From Hyphococcus sp. (GTDB taxonomy: Bacteria > Pseudomonadota > Alphaproteobacteria > Caulobacterales > Parvularculaceae), in contig JAJFGA010000025.1 in the NCBI GenBank assembly GCA_021776375.1, positions 1-42,154 of the forward strand: a stretch of 42,154 bases of DNA. Direction: 5' to 3'. Under the pieces are notes generated by a model. That model was not told the DNA's origin and did not search any database. It was given only the letters and a program-made list of their open reading frames with translations. The position numbers and the translations under genes are program-made. Each line of letters opens with the position of its first letter. The first letter of the stretch is position 1. Below are positions 33,251 to 41,057 of the stretch, one piece after another.

Positions 33251-35623
33251 ATGAGCGACAAAAAGCGATATTGGACCGGGACACGCAAAGCCCCGGGGCA
33301 GGACAAGTTCTTCATTGAGGCGCTGGACCCCGGTCTTTGGGAGGCGGGCGACAAGGACCATTGGGATACATGCTGGCATACGGGCATGCCGGCGGCGCGC
33401 GCGTTCAAAACCATGGGCCCTGGCCAGACCATCAACCACATTCCCGGCAACAGCGCCGTCACCGTTAAATCCATGCTCTATGAGACGCTTAGCGCGGCGC
33501 AAGGCCGCGTTGCGGGTGATGAGCGGCGCGCCCGGTTCGGGATTTTTCCGCGCAGTTTTTCAATGCCGGAAGACTATCACGCCCTCCAGCGCGAGGGCTT
33601 TCAACATCCCGACAAAAAATGGATCGCCAAGCCCAAGCGCCTGTCACGCGGGCGCGGGATCAGCGTCCATCAGGATGCAGCGACGCTGCCCAATGACGCC
33701 AAATGGCTGGCGCAGGAATATCTCGCCGACGCACACCTTTATGACGGCTATAAATATGTGTTGCGATGTTATGTTCTGATCAGCTCGATCGATCCGTTAC
33801 GGGTTTATCTTTACAAGGATGGCTTCGTGAAGCTCGCCTCCGAGCTGTATCGCCATGGCGATTATAACAATCTCTATGCGCATCTGACCAACCCCGATGT
33901 CAATGCGCTTAATGAGGGCGCGGACGCCTCCGTGGTGTTTCATAGCTTTGATACCTATCGCACCTGGCTGCGGCGCCAGGGTGGCGCCCCGGAGGCTCTG
34001 TTTGACGGCATTCGCGATATTGCCATCCTCACCGCGATTGCAGCGCGCGAACAGATGCGCCAGCGCATCGCCGCCGCTGGCGCGATTGGCTCTGGATGTT
34101 ACGAGCTTATCGGGCTGGATTGCATGATCGACACGGCGCTTAAACCGTGGCTGCTAGAATGTAATCTCAGCCCCTCGCTTGAGGTTTGCGCCGAACCTGG
34201 AAGCGGCGGCAGAGAGGAAGAGGCGACAAAACGCGCTGTGGTCGCCGATCTGGTCGGGCTAATTGGCCTGAACCGCGCGCGTCAGCCGTCTGGCGAGCGT
34301 GCTGATAAAACCCAGATCATCGCCGAGGCGGCCGACGAGATGAAAAATGCCGGCGGGTTTGAACGGATATTTCCGGGCGAGGACGCCAGCGAATTTCTGC
34401 CCTACTTTCCTGCGCCGCGTTATAGCGACGTTGCGCTCGCCCGCGCGATTTCAAAAACGCCCCCGCCGGAAATGCCGATGCAGCCGGCTGGCGAACAGGC
34501 GTTTGAATTTGACCATAGGTTGGCGTTGTTCTCGCAACAGACCGGCCAGTTCACGACGCCTAATGAGGTGCGCGCCTTCATCTGGCTGAAGGCGTCGCAA
34601 GGCGCAGCGCCGGATGCGATCACTGAGGAGATGGCGCGCCTTACCGGCGCCAGCGCGGCCGAGTGGGAGGCGCTCAGCCGTGATGTTTGGGACGCCATAT
34701 GCGACTGGACCCAGGCCGGCCTGCTTGTGTTGCGCGATGGGCAAACGCCGGGAAAGGCGCCAGACAGTTTAAGTGAAAGCGGGCCCGATGAAAGCTGGTG
34801 TTGCGAGGAATGGCTTAAGGCCAGCGGACAATCCATACGGTTGCGCTATGGCGCGGCGGAAATCCGCCCGCGCTTGGAGACCTTGATAACAGCCTTGCGC
34901 GCTGGCCCATCAGAACCCGCAGTTGAAATAGACATCCTGCGCGGCAAGGTTGGCTACGCGATTGCCCGTGGCGCGCGATTGGTCCGCTCGGGGCTCAGAC
35001 TATCGCAAATCGCCGACGCCTTGCGCGAAATATTCCTCAACGATTATGCCGCCAGCCACGCCGATCAACTTTGTTGTGACGCATCACTATGCGCGTCGCC
35101 GCAAGGCGCGGTGATTTTCGCCAGCACGGCCGGCGGACGCTGGGACGAGCTGGCGCTGCGTTATGCGACAACGCATGGCGGCGCATTCCTCGCTGGGGCG
35201 TGCGCCCTCGGACCGGCGCCGGGCGAGGCGGCAGCGCTGACGGCGCCCGGACGGATTAACGAAGGCGCCGCCGGAACATTCGGCGGCGAGGGCGACTATG
35301 TTGACGCGACAACCCAGGAATGGCGCAGCACACGCGGCTGCTTCATTCCGTACAACGATCAAAATGACAGCACCACATGCAAGGTTCGCGCGGTCGTCAT
35401 TCCCGTGTACGAGGCCAACGCCGCCGTGGCGGAAATATCTGAAATGGACGGCCCGGATGGCTTACTTGCGCTCAATGCGGTGCGCCGCAAAGGCCCAGAG
35501 CCTCTGAAATTTGACAGCGCCCGACAGATCTATGAATGGCGCAAGGCCGTTCGCGTCTTGGAGGTTCGCTATAGCGGCGCCAGCGATGCCGCGCGGCTTA
35601 TTGCCGACACTCTCTCGCGGTAA
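33251..35623 (+). CDS. TTL-type ATP-grasp ligase fused to PqqD-like and HPr-kinase-like domains
   Basis: 790 residues, no signal peptide. Residues about 60-310 match tubulin-tyrosine-ligase-like enzymes block by block: NHIPGNSAVTVKSM (62-75), WIAKPKRLSRGRGIS (124-138) with Lys127, AQEYLADAHLYDGYKYVLRC (154-173), PLRVYLYKDGFVKLAS (182-197), NNLYAHLTN (206-214), and IGLDCMIDTALKPWLLECN (287-305) with Asp290, Glu303 and Asn305 as metal/ATP ligands. Residues about 415-495 (FDHRLALFSQQTGQFTTPNE, ending DWTQAGLLVL) resemble a PqqD-like winged helix. Residues about 525-790 resemble the HPr-kinase-related proteins found beside PqqD-like chaperones, but the P-loop position (621-635, VIFASTAGGRWDELA) lacks GxxGxGK[ST]. 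Expected chemistry of the first part is ATP-dependent ligation of an amino acid to a protein or peptide; the substrate is unknown. It stands alone on the plus strand between trmB and metK. Confidence 0.85.
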   Translation: MSDKKRYWTGTRKAPGQDKFFIEALDPGLWEAGDKDHWDTCWHTGMPAARAFKTMGPGQTINHIPGNSAVTVKSMLYETLSAAQGRVAGDERRARFGIFPRSFSMPEDYHALQREGFQHPDKKWIAKPKRLSRGRGISVHQDAATLPNDAKWLAQEYLADAHLYDGYKYVLRCYVLISSIDPLRVYLYKDGFVKLASELYRHGDYNNLYAHLTNPDVNALNEGADASVVFHSFDTYRTWLRRQGGAPEALFDGIRDIAILTAIAAREQMRQRIAAAGAIGSGCYELIGLDCMIDTALKPWLLECNLSPSLEVCAEPGSGGREEEATKRAVVADLVGLIGLNRARQPSGERADKTQIIAEAADEMKNAGGFERIFPGEDASEFLPYFPAPRYSDVALARAISKTPPPEMPMQPAGEQAFEFDHRLALFSQQTGQFTTPNEVRAFIWLKASQGAAPDAITEEMARLTGASAAEWEALSRDVWDAICDWTQAGLLVLRDGQTPGKAPDSLSESGPDESWCCEEWLKASGQSIRLRYGAAEIRPRLETLITALRAGPSEPAVEIDILRGKVGYAIARGARLVRSGLRLSQIADALREIFLNDYAASHADQLCCDASLCASPQGAVIFASTAGGRWDELALRYATTHGGAFLAGACALGPAPGEAAALTAPGRINEGAAGTFGGEGDYVDATTQEWRSTRGCFIPYNDQNDSTTCKVRAVVIPVYEANAAVAEISEMDGPDGLLALNAVRRKGPEPLKFDSARQIYEWRKAVRVLEVRYSGASDAARLIADTLSR

Positions 35624-35649
35624 AAGGGCGGCGAAACGCCGGCAGAATC

Positions 35650-35677
35650 AAAAAGGCGCCCCATAGGAGCGCCTTTT
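35650..35677. terminator. Bidirectional intrinsic terminator
   Basis: AAAAGGCGC at 35651-35659 pairs with GCGCCTTTT at 35669-35677 around the loop CCCATAGGA. The T run after the stem on the plus strand and the matching A run on the left serve both convergent transcripts, the TTL-type gene (stop at 35623) and the lipoprotein gene (stop at 35710). Confidence 0.8.
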
Positions 35678-35709
35678 CAAATTCTCGGTTGAGCTTGGTT
35701 CGAAGCCGA

Positions 35710-36024
35710 TTACTCGGTTGCGGCTTCTTCTGCTTCAGCTTCTGCTTCGCCCTCTGCTTCTGCTTCGCCTTCAGCTTCTGCTTCACCCTCTGCTTCAGCC
35801 TCGCCCTCTGCTTCGGCTTCACCCTCTGCTTCGGCTTCCGCTTCGCCGGCTGCTTCGCTCGCTGTATCTTCAGCAGCGTCAGCCGCCTCGGTCGCAGCCG
35901 CCTCAGCGCCTTTGTCGCCATCTTCCGGCTGACAAGCCGCCAGCAGCAGCGCCGCCGGCGCCGTCACGGCCAAAACTTTAGTCAGTGTCGCCAGCAAATT
36001 GTCTTTGTTTTCGATTTTCGCCAT
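35710..36024 (-). CDS. Small lipoprotein with Glu/Ala hexapeptide-repeat tail
   Basis: 104 residues. After a basic start comes a hydrophobic signal and the lipobox LLAAC (Cys31), then CQPEDGDKGAEAA. From about residue 60 to 98 the sequence is a tandem repeat of GEAEAE with small variations, and the protein ends EEAATE. There is no basic residue after Lys38, so the tail is strongly negative. A good ribosome site (GAGGACGGGG) precedes the ATG. I know no family. It would be anchored by lipid with a flexible acidic tail in the periplasm or at the surface. It is convergent with the TTL-type ligase gene; a terminator lies between. Downstream on the same strand as metK and 137 bp past its stop. Confidence 0.75.
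   Translation of the reverse strand: MAKIENKDNLLATLTKVLAVTAPAALLLAACQPEDGDKGAEAAATEAADAAEDTASEAAGEAEAEAEGEAEAEGEAEAEGEAEAEGEAEAEGEAEAEAEEAATE
35731..35847. repeat. 18-bp tandem repeat (minisatellite) inside the lipoprotein gene
   Basis: The DNA that codes for the GEAEAE repeats is itself a run of roughly six 18-bp units built from GCTTCTGCTTC/GCCCTCTGCTTC words on the plus strand. Units differ mostly at third codon positions, so selection has kept the amino acids. Repeat number may vary between strains by slippage. Confidence 0.8.
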
Positions 36025-36161
36025 TTTTATGCCCCGTCCTCGTGGCGGCTATCCGCCATTGTTAGATTTTTTATAGTAAAGCGATGGCGAATATTGCGCA
36101 ACAGCACAACCCTAACCAATGGGTCACGTTAGCGATAGCGCGGAATTTCGCCGTTTCAGCC

Positions 36162-37382
36162 TCAAACCGCTGCTTTAAGCGCCTCGACCAAATCGACTTT
36201 TTCCCAGCTGAAGCCGCCATCAGCGTCCGGCTCACGGCCGAAATGGCCATAAGCGGCGGTGCGCGCGTAAATAGGTTTATTGAGGTCGAGCGCCCGGCGG
36301 ATGCCTGAAGGCGACAAATCCATCACCTCGCGCAGCGCCCGCTCCAGCGTCTCCTCATCGACGCGACCGGTCTCGTGCAGATCCACATAGACCGACAGCG
36401 GCTGGGCGACGCCAATCGCATAAGCGAGTTGAATGGTGCAACGCTCGGCGAGATCGGCGGCGACAACATTCTTGGCGAGATAGCGCGATGCATAGGCCGC
36501 AGAGCGATCGACCTTGGTGGTGTCCTTGCCGGAAAACGCCCCGCCGCCATGGGGCGCGGCGCCGCCATAAGTATCAACGATAATCTTGCGGCCAGTGAGC
36601 CCGGCGTCGCCATCCGGTCCGCCGATCACGAATTTGCCGGTTGGGTTTACATGCCAGGCGCAATCATTGGCGATCGGTATATCCGCCACCGAACGACGAA
36701 TATAAGGCTCAACGACGGCGCGCACTTTGTCTGAGTCCCAGCTGTCGTCGAGATGTTGTGTCGACAGGACGATCGACTTGAGTTCAACCGGCTTGCCATC
36801 GACATATTGCACCGTCACCTGGCTTTTCGCGTCCGGGCCGAGCGCACCGGCGTCGCCTTGCCCGGCGTGACGGGCGGCGGCCAGGTCCTGTAAAATCTTG
36901 TGACTGTAATAGAGCGGCGCCGGCATCAGCGCCGGCGTCTCGCGGCAGGCATAACCGAACATGATGCCCTGGTCGCCCGCGCCTTCAGCATTGGCGTCGG
37001 CGGCGTTGTCGACGCCCTGAGCAATATCAGCAGACTGACCATGTAAGAGAACTTCGACTTGCGCAGTATTCCAGTGGAACCCGTCCTGCTCGTAGCCGAT
37101 ATCCTTAATCGCCTCACGCGCGGCGGCGACAAAGGCATCCGGCGCAACCCCGCCATCGCCGTTCATCAAGCCCTCTGGCGCACGCACTTCGCCGGCGATC
37201 ACCACACGGTTGGTCGTCGTCAGCGTCTCGCAAGCCACACGCACATCCCAGGGGCTCATGCCGCTCTCGGCGGCGTTGCGATAGATCAGATCGACAATCT
37301 CATCTGAGATCCGGTCGCAGACCTTATCGGGATGCCCCTCCGAAACGCTTTCGCTGGTAAATAAATATGATTTGCGCGTCAT
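36162..37382 (-). CDS. metK: S-adenosylmethionine synthase
   Basis: 406 residues. The motifs are [20 protein letters not shown] at the N-terminus with the metal-binding Asp, the [15 protein letters not shown] hexapeptide block (about 135-149) and the P-loop-like [19 protein letters not shown] near residue 275. In that last motif the usual KDP(S/T)KVDRS is KDTTKVDRS; the catalytic Lys and Asp remain. The enzyme makes AdoMet from methionine and ATP in the cytoplasm. It lies just downstream of the XRE regulator, the classic alphaproteobacterial order, with a 100-bp leader that contains an 8-bp inverted repeat. AdoMet made here is used by TrmB and MiaB coded in the same window. Confidence 0.98.
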   Translation of the reverse strand: MTRKSYLFTSESVSEGHPDKVCDRISDEIVDLIYRNAAESGMSPWDVRVACETLTTTNRVVIAGEVRAPEGLMNGDGGVAPDAFVAAAREAIKDIGYEQDGFHWNTAQVEVLLHGQSADIAQGVDNAADANAEGAGDQGIMFGYACRETPALMPAPLYYSHKILQDLAAARHAGQGDAGALGPDAKSQVTVQYVDGKPVELKSIVLSTQHLDDSWDSDKVRAVVEPYIRRSVADIPIANDCAWHVNPTGKFVIGGPDGDAGLTGRKIIVDTYGGAAPHGGGAFSGKDTTKVDRSAAYASRYLAKNVVAADLAERCTIQLAYAIGVAQPLSVYVDLHETGRVDEETLERALREVMDLSPSGIRRALDLNKPIYARTAAYGHFGREPDADGGFSWEKVDLVEALKAAV

Positions 37383-37400
37383 GAAAAACCGAACCCCTTA

Positions 37401-37422
37401 CATATAAAGAAAAGTTTATATG
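37401..37422. promoter_or_regulatory. CATATAAA inverted repeat ahead of metK
   Basis: CATATAAA at 37401-37408 and TTTATATG at 37415-37422 form a perfect 8-bp inverted repeat with a 6-base spacer, about 20-40 bp before the metK start. It may be an operator or a small hairpin of the leader. No known AdoMet riboswitch core could be recognised around it. Confidence 0.5.
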
Positions 37423-37482
37423 GGCCGGCGATATAACGAATAGATTTGCAGCTGTCCAATCGAATGACGCAGCGGCGCGCTG

Positions 37483-37956
37483 CTATTTTTTCTTTTTCGC
37501 GGTTTCAGTCTCGGCGATGGAATTGACCAGGTCCAAAACCCGCTTTTTGACCTGCGGGTCATCGATCGCCGAAAAATGGCGACACAGCTGGACCCCTTCC
37601 GGCGAATTGACGAATTTCATGAACGCATCGCCAATATCCGGCTCGGCCATGCCAAAGGCGCGTCCCCCTGTCTTGACGTCATAGTCATCGTAAAAAAACT
37701 GCACCGGCACATCGAGCAGGTTCGAAAGCTGGAACAACCGGCTGGCGCCGACGCGGTTGACGCCCTTTTCGTATTTTTGAACCTGCTGAAAGGTTAGCCC
37801 AAGCGATTTGCCGAGCGCTTCCTGGCTGAGCCCGAGAATCATCCGCCGCAGCCGCACCCGGCCGCCAACATGAACATCGATCGGATTGGGGCCGCCCTTT
37901 TTGTTTTTCACTGCTTTTTTCCGCGTTGCTTTCGCGGGTTTGGTCGCTCTGGTCAT
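37483..37956 (-). CDS. XRE family helix-turn-helix regulator (alphaproteobacterial metK-linked type)
   Basis: About 157 residues from the ATG at 37956, chosen because GAGG lies 6 bases upstream; an ATG at 37980 adds eight residues. After a Lys/Arg-rich start, NPIDVHVGGRVRLRRMILGL (about residues 24-43) leads into the Cro/CI-type helix-turn-helix SQEALGKSLGLTFQQVQKYE and NRVGASRLFQLSNLLDVPV. The C-terminal 70 residues are a helical acidic/basic domain ending ETAKKKK. The GRVRLRR...FQQVQKYEKGxNRVGASRL pattern marks a conserved alphaproteobacterial regulator usually found between lnt and metK. Its target genes are not known to me. A promoter candidate lies at 38010-38037, so xre and metK probably form a transcript. 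Confidence 0.93.
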   Translation of the reverse strand: MTRATKPAKATRKKAVKNKKGGPNPIDVHVGGRVRLRRMILGLSQEALGKSLGLTFQQVQKYEKGVNRVGASRLFQLSNLLDVPVQFFYDDYDVKTGGRAFGMAEPDIGDAFMKFVNSPEGVQLCRHFSAIDDPQVKKRVLDLVNSIAETETAKKKK

Positions 37957-38009
37957 TTCTAACCTCGTTACAAAAGCCATTCTGGCTCGATGGACGGATT
38001 CCCATGGGC

Positions 38010-38037
38010 TCTATAGGGGGTTTTGTTCATCGCGCAA
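38010..38037 (-). promoter_or_regulatory. Putative promoter of xre-metK
   Basis: On the minus strand TTGCGC (38037-38032) and TATAGA (38015-38010) are spaced by 16 bases, about 55 bp before the xre start at 37956 and just downstream of the lnt stop at 38053. Confidence 0.5.
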
Positions 38038-38052
38038 AGGTTGTAATTTTTG

Positions 38053-39684
38053 TCAGGAACGCGCGCGCGGTTTGCCCCAGAATGCGCCGATGGCGAAGCA
38101 TATGGCGGCCATCATCCAGAAAATCCAGTCGCCGGTGCGGTCATAGAGCGTGCGCGGCAAGGCCGGCGGCAAGCGCGCGTCAATGACGCCGCTTTGATAG
38201 AGCTTCACCCGCGCAAGGATGCGCCCCTTGGCGTCGATCAGTGCGGAAATTCCGGTATTGGCGGCGCGCGCCATTGGCAGCCCGGTCTCAATCGAACGCA
38301 ACCGCGCCTGGTCGAGATGCTGGCGCGGACCGGAGGTGTCGCCGAACCAGGCGTCATTAGTCACGGTCACCAACCATTGTGGGCGCTCTTTTTTGGGATA
38401 AGCCGCGCCCGGAAAAATTGCCTCGTAACAGATCAGCGGCGAGAAGGCTGGGCCGCCGACATCAACAACGGATGGACCGCCGCCGGCGGCAAAACCGGCG
38501 TCGCCATAAGGCGTAAGCTGCGCCAGCCCAACCGCCTGCAACAGATCATAAAACGGCAGATACTCGCCAAACGGGACCAGATGGTGCTTGTCATAATAGC
38601 TGACCGGACGCCGGCCCGCGGGCGTCTCGACGACGGTCATGATTGAATTAAAGTACCGATCACTTCCGTCGCCATCAGGCTCGCGGCGCACCGACCCGGC
38701 AATCAACACGGCCTCCTTGGGCAATTCATTAGACAAAATGCCGAGTGCGGAATCGGCTTCATCCAGCAACGGGGCGGCATTTTCCGGCCAGACGACGAAT
38801 AATCTCGATCCAGGCGGCGTTGCGGCTTTGGATAAGTCGAGCAACCTATAAAAATTCCGCCCCCACATATTAGGGTCAATTTTTTCGCGCTGGGGAATGT
38901 TCGGCTGGACGATGCGTACGAAGTTTTCGCCCTCCGCTGCCGGCTCCGGCATTGCAAGGCGCGCTGCGCCGATCGCGAAAATCAGCGCGACGCCGGCAGC
39001 CATCACGAACAGCCCCGCCAACACGCCCCGCGCGCCGGAGCGCCCGGACAGCCCGGCCGCTGGCGCGGCAGCCAGAAAGACCACAACCAGGCTTAATCCG
39101 TATGCGCCATACCATGCCGCAGTCTGGGCGCCGATGGCGGCGCCCGCTAGCGCCTGACCGGCAAGGTTCCAGGGCAGGCCAGTTAAAATATGCCCGCGTA
39201 AATATTCAAGCACCGCCCAGAGCGCAGCAAAGACAAAAATACGCGGCCAGCCGCCGCGCCAGAGCAGCGATGCGCCAAGCGCCGCCGCGCCGGTGAAAAA
39301 GCCTAAAAACGCCGGCATGCCCAAAACTGCAAACGGCGCCATCCAGGCAAATTGATCGGCTTGAACAAAAAACGAAAACGCCATCCAGTAAATACCGGCG
39401 AGGAAATAACCAAAGCCAAAAAACCAGCCCACGCCAAAGGCGCGCAACCTTGGGCGCGAGCCCCCGCCGGCATGCCCGCCACTTGCGTCCAGCAGCACAA
39501 TCAACACTGAAAACCCGACCGCCATCAATGGCAACGCATAGATCGGCGCTAGCGCCAGCGCTGTAACAACACCAGCGGCAAACGCCGCCAGCAAGCGGCG
39601 CCAACCCGTGAGGGCTTTAAGATAGGTCGCGGCGCCTTCCAGCGCAGCCGCTGCGGCGCCAGGCGCGCTCCTCAGATTGGTCAT
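38053..39684 (-). CDS. lnt: Apolipoprotein N-acyltransferase
   Basis: 543 residues. The N-terminal 210 residues hold about six membrane helices (for example FSVLIVLLDA and the LRGHILTGLPWNLAGQALAG loop typical of Lnt). The periplasmic nitrilase-type domain follows with the catalytic triad: Glu in PQREKIDPNMWG (about residue 264), Lys in YYDKHHLVPFGEYLP (about 363), and Cys in LICYEAIFP (about 418). A last membrane helix closes the protein. The enzyme adds the third acyl chain to the N-terminal Cys of lipoproteins in the inner membrane. The start lies 9 bp after the corC stop, in the miaB-phoH-ybeY-corC-lnt operon. It serves the many lipoproteins predicted in this window. Confidence 0.97.
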   Translation of the reverse strand: MTNLRSAPGAAAAALEGAATYLKALTGWRRLLAAFAAGVVTALALAPIYALPLMAVGFSVLIVLLDASGGHAGGGSRPRLRAFGVGWFFGFGYFLAGIYWMAFSFFVQADQFAWMAPFAVLGMPAFLGFFTGAAALGASLLWRGGWPRIFVFAALWAVLEYLRGHILTGLPWNLAGQALAGAAIGAQTAAWYGAYGLSLVVVFLAAAPAAGLSGRSGARGVLAGLFVMAAGVALIFAIGAARLAMPEPAAEGENFVRIVQPNIPQREKIDPNMWGRNFYRLLDLSKAATPPGSRLFVVWPENAAPLLDEADSALGILSNELPKEAVLIAGSVRREPDGDGSDRYFNSIMTVVETPAGRRPVSYYDKHHLVPFGEYLPFYDLLQAVGLAQLTPYGDAGFAAGGGPSVVDVGGPAFSPLICYEAIFPGAAYPKKERPQWLVTVTNDAWFGDTSGPRQHLDQARLRSIETGLPMARAANTGISALIDAKGRILARVKLYQSGVIDARLPPALPRTLYDRTGDWIFWMMAAICFAIGAFWGKPRARS

Positions 39685-39692
39685 TGCGCGCC

Positions 39693-40595
39693 CTATTCCG
39701 CTGCCTCGCTCGGCTTCATCGACGACGGCCTGACACGCAGCCGCCGAACCTTGCGCGCGTCGGCCTCAATCACTTCAACGTCGAAGCCATCATCGCTGAC
39801 GATAACCTCGCCGCGCTGCGGCACCCGGCCGGCGAGCGAGACCACATAGCCGCCGACCGTGTCGATTTCATCATCATCCGCCTCCAGATGAACGCCGGTT
39901 TCCTCAGCGAATTCATCAAGCTCAACGCGCGCATCAACAACCCATCCGCCGCCGCCATGGGGCGCCACCGTCGGGGTTTCTTCTTCGTCATGCTCGTCAT
40001 TGATGTCGCCGACGATTTCCTCAACCAGATCTTCAATCGTCACCAGCCCGTCAGTGCCGCCATATTCATCGATCACCAGCGCCATATGGATGTGCGAGGC
40101 CTGCATTCTGAGCAGCAGATCAGTGATGCGCATCGACGGCGGGGCATAAAGAATTTCGCGGTGGATTTGTTGCAGCACCGGACCGGTTTCGAGATGCTGC
40201 TTTTCAGGACGGTGTTTTCGCCGATCGGCAATGCGTCCAACGACGTCCTTGATATGCACCATGCCAACCGGGTCATCGAGGTCGCCGCGATAAACCGGCA
40301 GGCGCGAATGGCCGGCTTCGGCAAATATCTGGATCAGCTCATCAAGCGTTGTTTCAATATCAACGGCGGAGATGTCGGCGCGGGGCGCCATGACGTCAAA
40401 GACCTGCTTCTGGTCGAAGGCGACGACACGCTCAATCATTTCGCGGCGGGCCCGGACTACGCTTTCCATCGCATCACGCTCGCCATTTTCAGCTGCGGCG
40501 GCAAAGTCATCACTCTCGCGGCGCGATGCGCTGAACAACGCGAGAAGGCGTCCCATCAGACCGCTTCCAGGGCTGCCGCCAGCGCCGCCGTTCAT
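39693..40595 (-). CDS. corC: CorC/HlyC family CBS-domain protein (hemolysin-like transporter-associated)
   Basis: 300 residues, no membrane segments. Two CBS domains span about 65-190 (VMAPRADISAVDIETTLDEL, SRLPVYRGDLDDPVGMVHIK, and the second one with MALVIDEYGGTDGLVTIEDL), followed by the CorC_HlyC domain (about 210-290) with DARVELDEFAEETG and VGGYVVSLAGRVP. Such soluble CBS-CorC proteins are linked to magnesium or cobalt handling; in E. coli the orthologous gene (ybeX/corC) lies next to ybeY and lnt, and mutants have ribosome defects under stress. The ATG overlaps the ybeY stop by 4 bp. Confidence 0.95.
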   Translation of the reverse strand: MNGGAGGSPGSGLMGRLLALFSASRRESDDFAAAAENGERDAMESVVRARREMIERVVAFDQKQVFDVMAPRADISAVDIETTLDELIQIFAEAGHSRLPVYRGDLDDPVGMVHIKDVVGRIADRRKHRPEKQHLETGPVLQQIHREILYAPPSMRITDLLLRMQASHIHMALVIDEYGGTDGLVTIEDLVEEIVGDINDEHDEEETPTVAPHGGGGWVVDARVELDEFAEETGVHLEADDDEIDTVGGYVVSLAGRVPQRGEVIVSDDGFDVEVIEADARKVRRLRVRPSSMKPSEAAE

Positions 40596-41053
40596 CGCCT
40601 CGTCTCCATGGCTGCGCTATTGGGGTCGGCGATGCCGAGGCGGTTCAGAATTTCCGCCTCGCGCCTTTCCATCACTTCGGCTTCATCATCGGTCTGATGG
40701 TCATATCCTACGAGGTGCAGCATGGCGTGAATTATCAGATGCGCCGCGTGATCTTGCAATGCGATGTCTTTGTCCTTTGCCTCGCTAACGCACGTCTCTC
40801 GCGCCAGCGCAATATCGCCGACAAAACCACCGCCATTTTCCTCGCCCCCAGGAAACGCCAGAACATTGGTCGGCTTGTCCTTGTCGCGATATTTGGCGTT
40901 AAGGGCCCGCATCGCCGCATCGTCGGTCAACAACAGCGCAATTTCGCCGTCGAGCGCCGGCTCAAACGCCAGCGCGGCTTCGTAACAGCGCGCCGCCAAC
41001 GCTTTCAGCGCCGCCGCCGGCCAGCCTTCATCTTCAATGACAACGTCGATCAT
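40592..41053 (-). CDS. ybeY: rRNA maturation endoribonuclease YbeY
   Basis: About 153 residues from the ATG at 41053, which gives the usual N-terminus MIDVVIEDEGWP just after the phoH stop. Longer forms from 41092/41095 or 41203 are open but would overlap phoH. The zinc motif is HAMLHLVGYDH, with His109, His113 and His119 coordinating the metal; LNAKYRDKDKPTNVLAFP and the GDIALA segment are the other family blocks. YbeY is a metal-dependent endoribonuclease needed for 16S rRNA 3'-end processing and 70S quality control. Its stop overlaps the corC start by 4 bp, so translation is coupled. Confidence 0.95.
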   Translation of the reverse strand: MIDVVIEDEGWPAAALKALAARCYEAALAFEPALDGEIALLLTDDAAMRALNAKYRDKDKPTNVLAFPGGEENGGGFVGDIALARETCVSEAKDKDIALQDHAAHLIIHAMLHLVGYDHQTDDEAEVMERREAEILNRLGIADPNSAAMETRR

Positions 41054-41057
41054 GGCC

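Noticed and set aside
33251-35623. Active HPr kinase at the C-terminus of the TTL-type protein
   Set aside because: The expected P-loop GxxGxGK[ST] is absent at the aligned position, so kinase activity cannot be supported from sequence.
37383-37482. AdoMet riboswitch upstream of metK
   Set aside because: The leader is only 100 bp and I could not find the conserved cores of SAM-II or SAM/SAH riboswitches; only an 8-bp inverted repeat is present.
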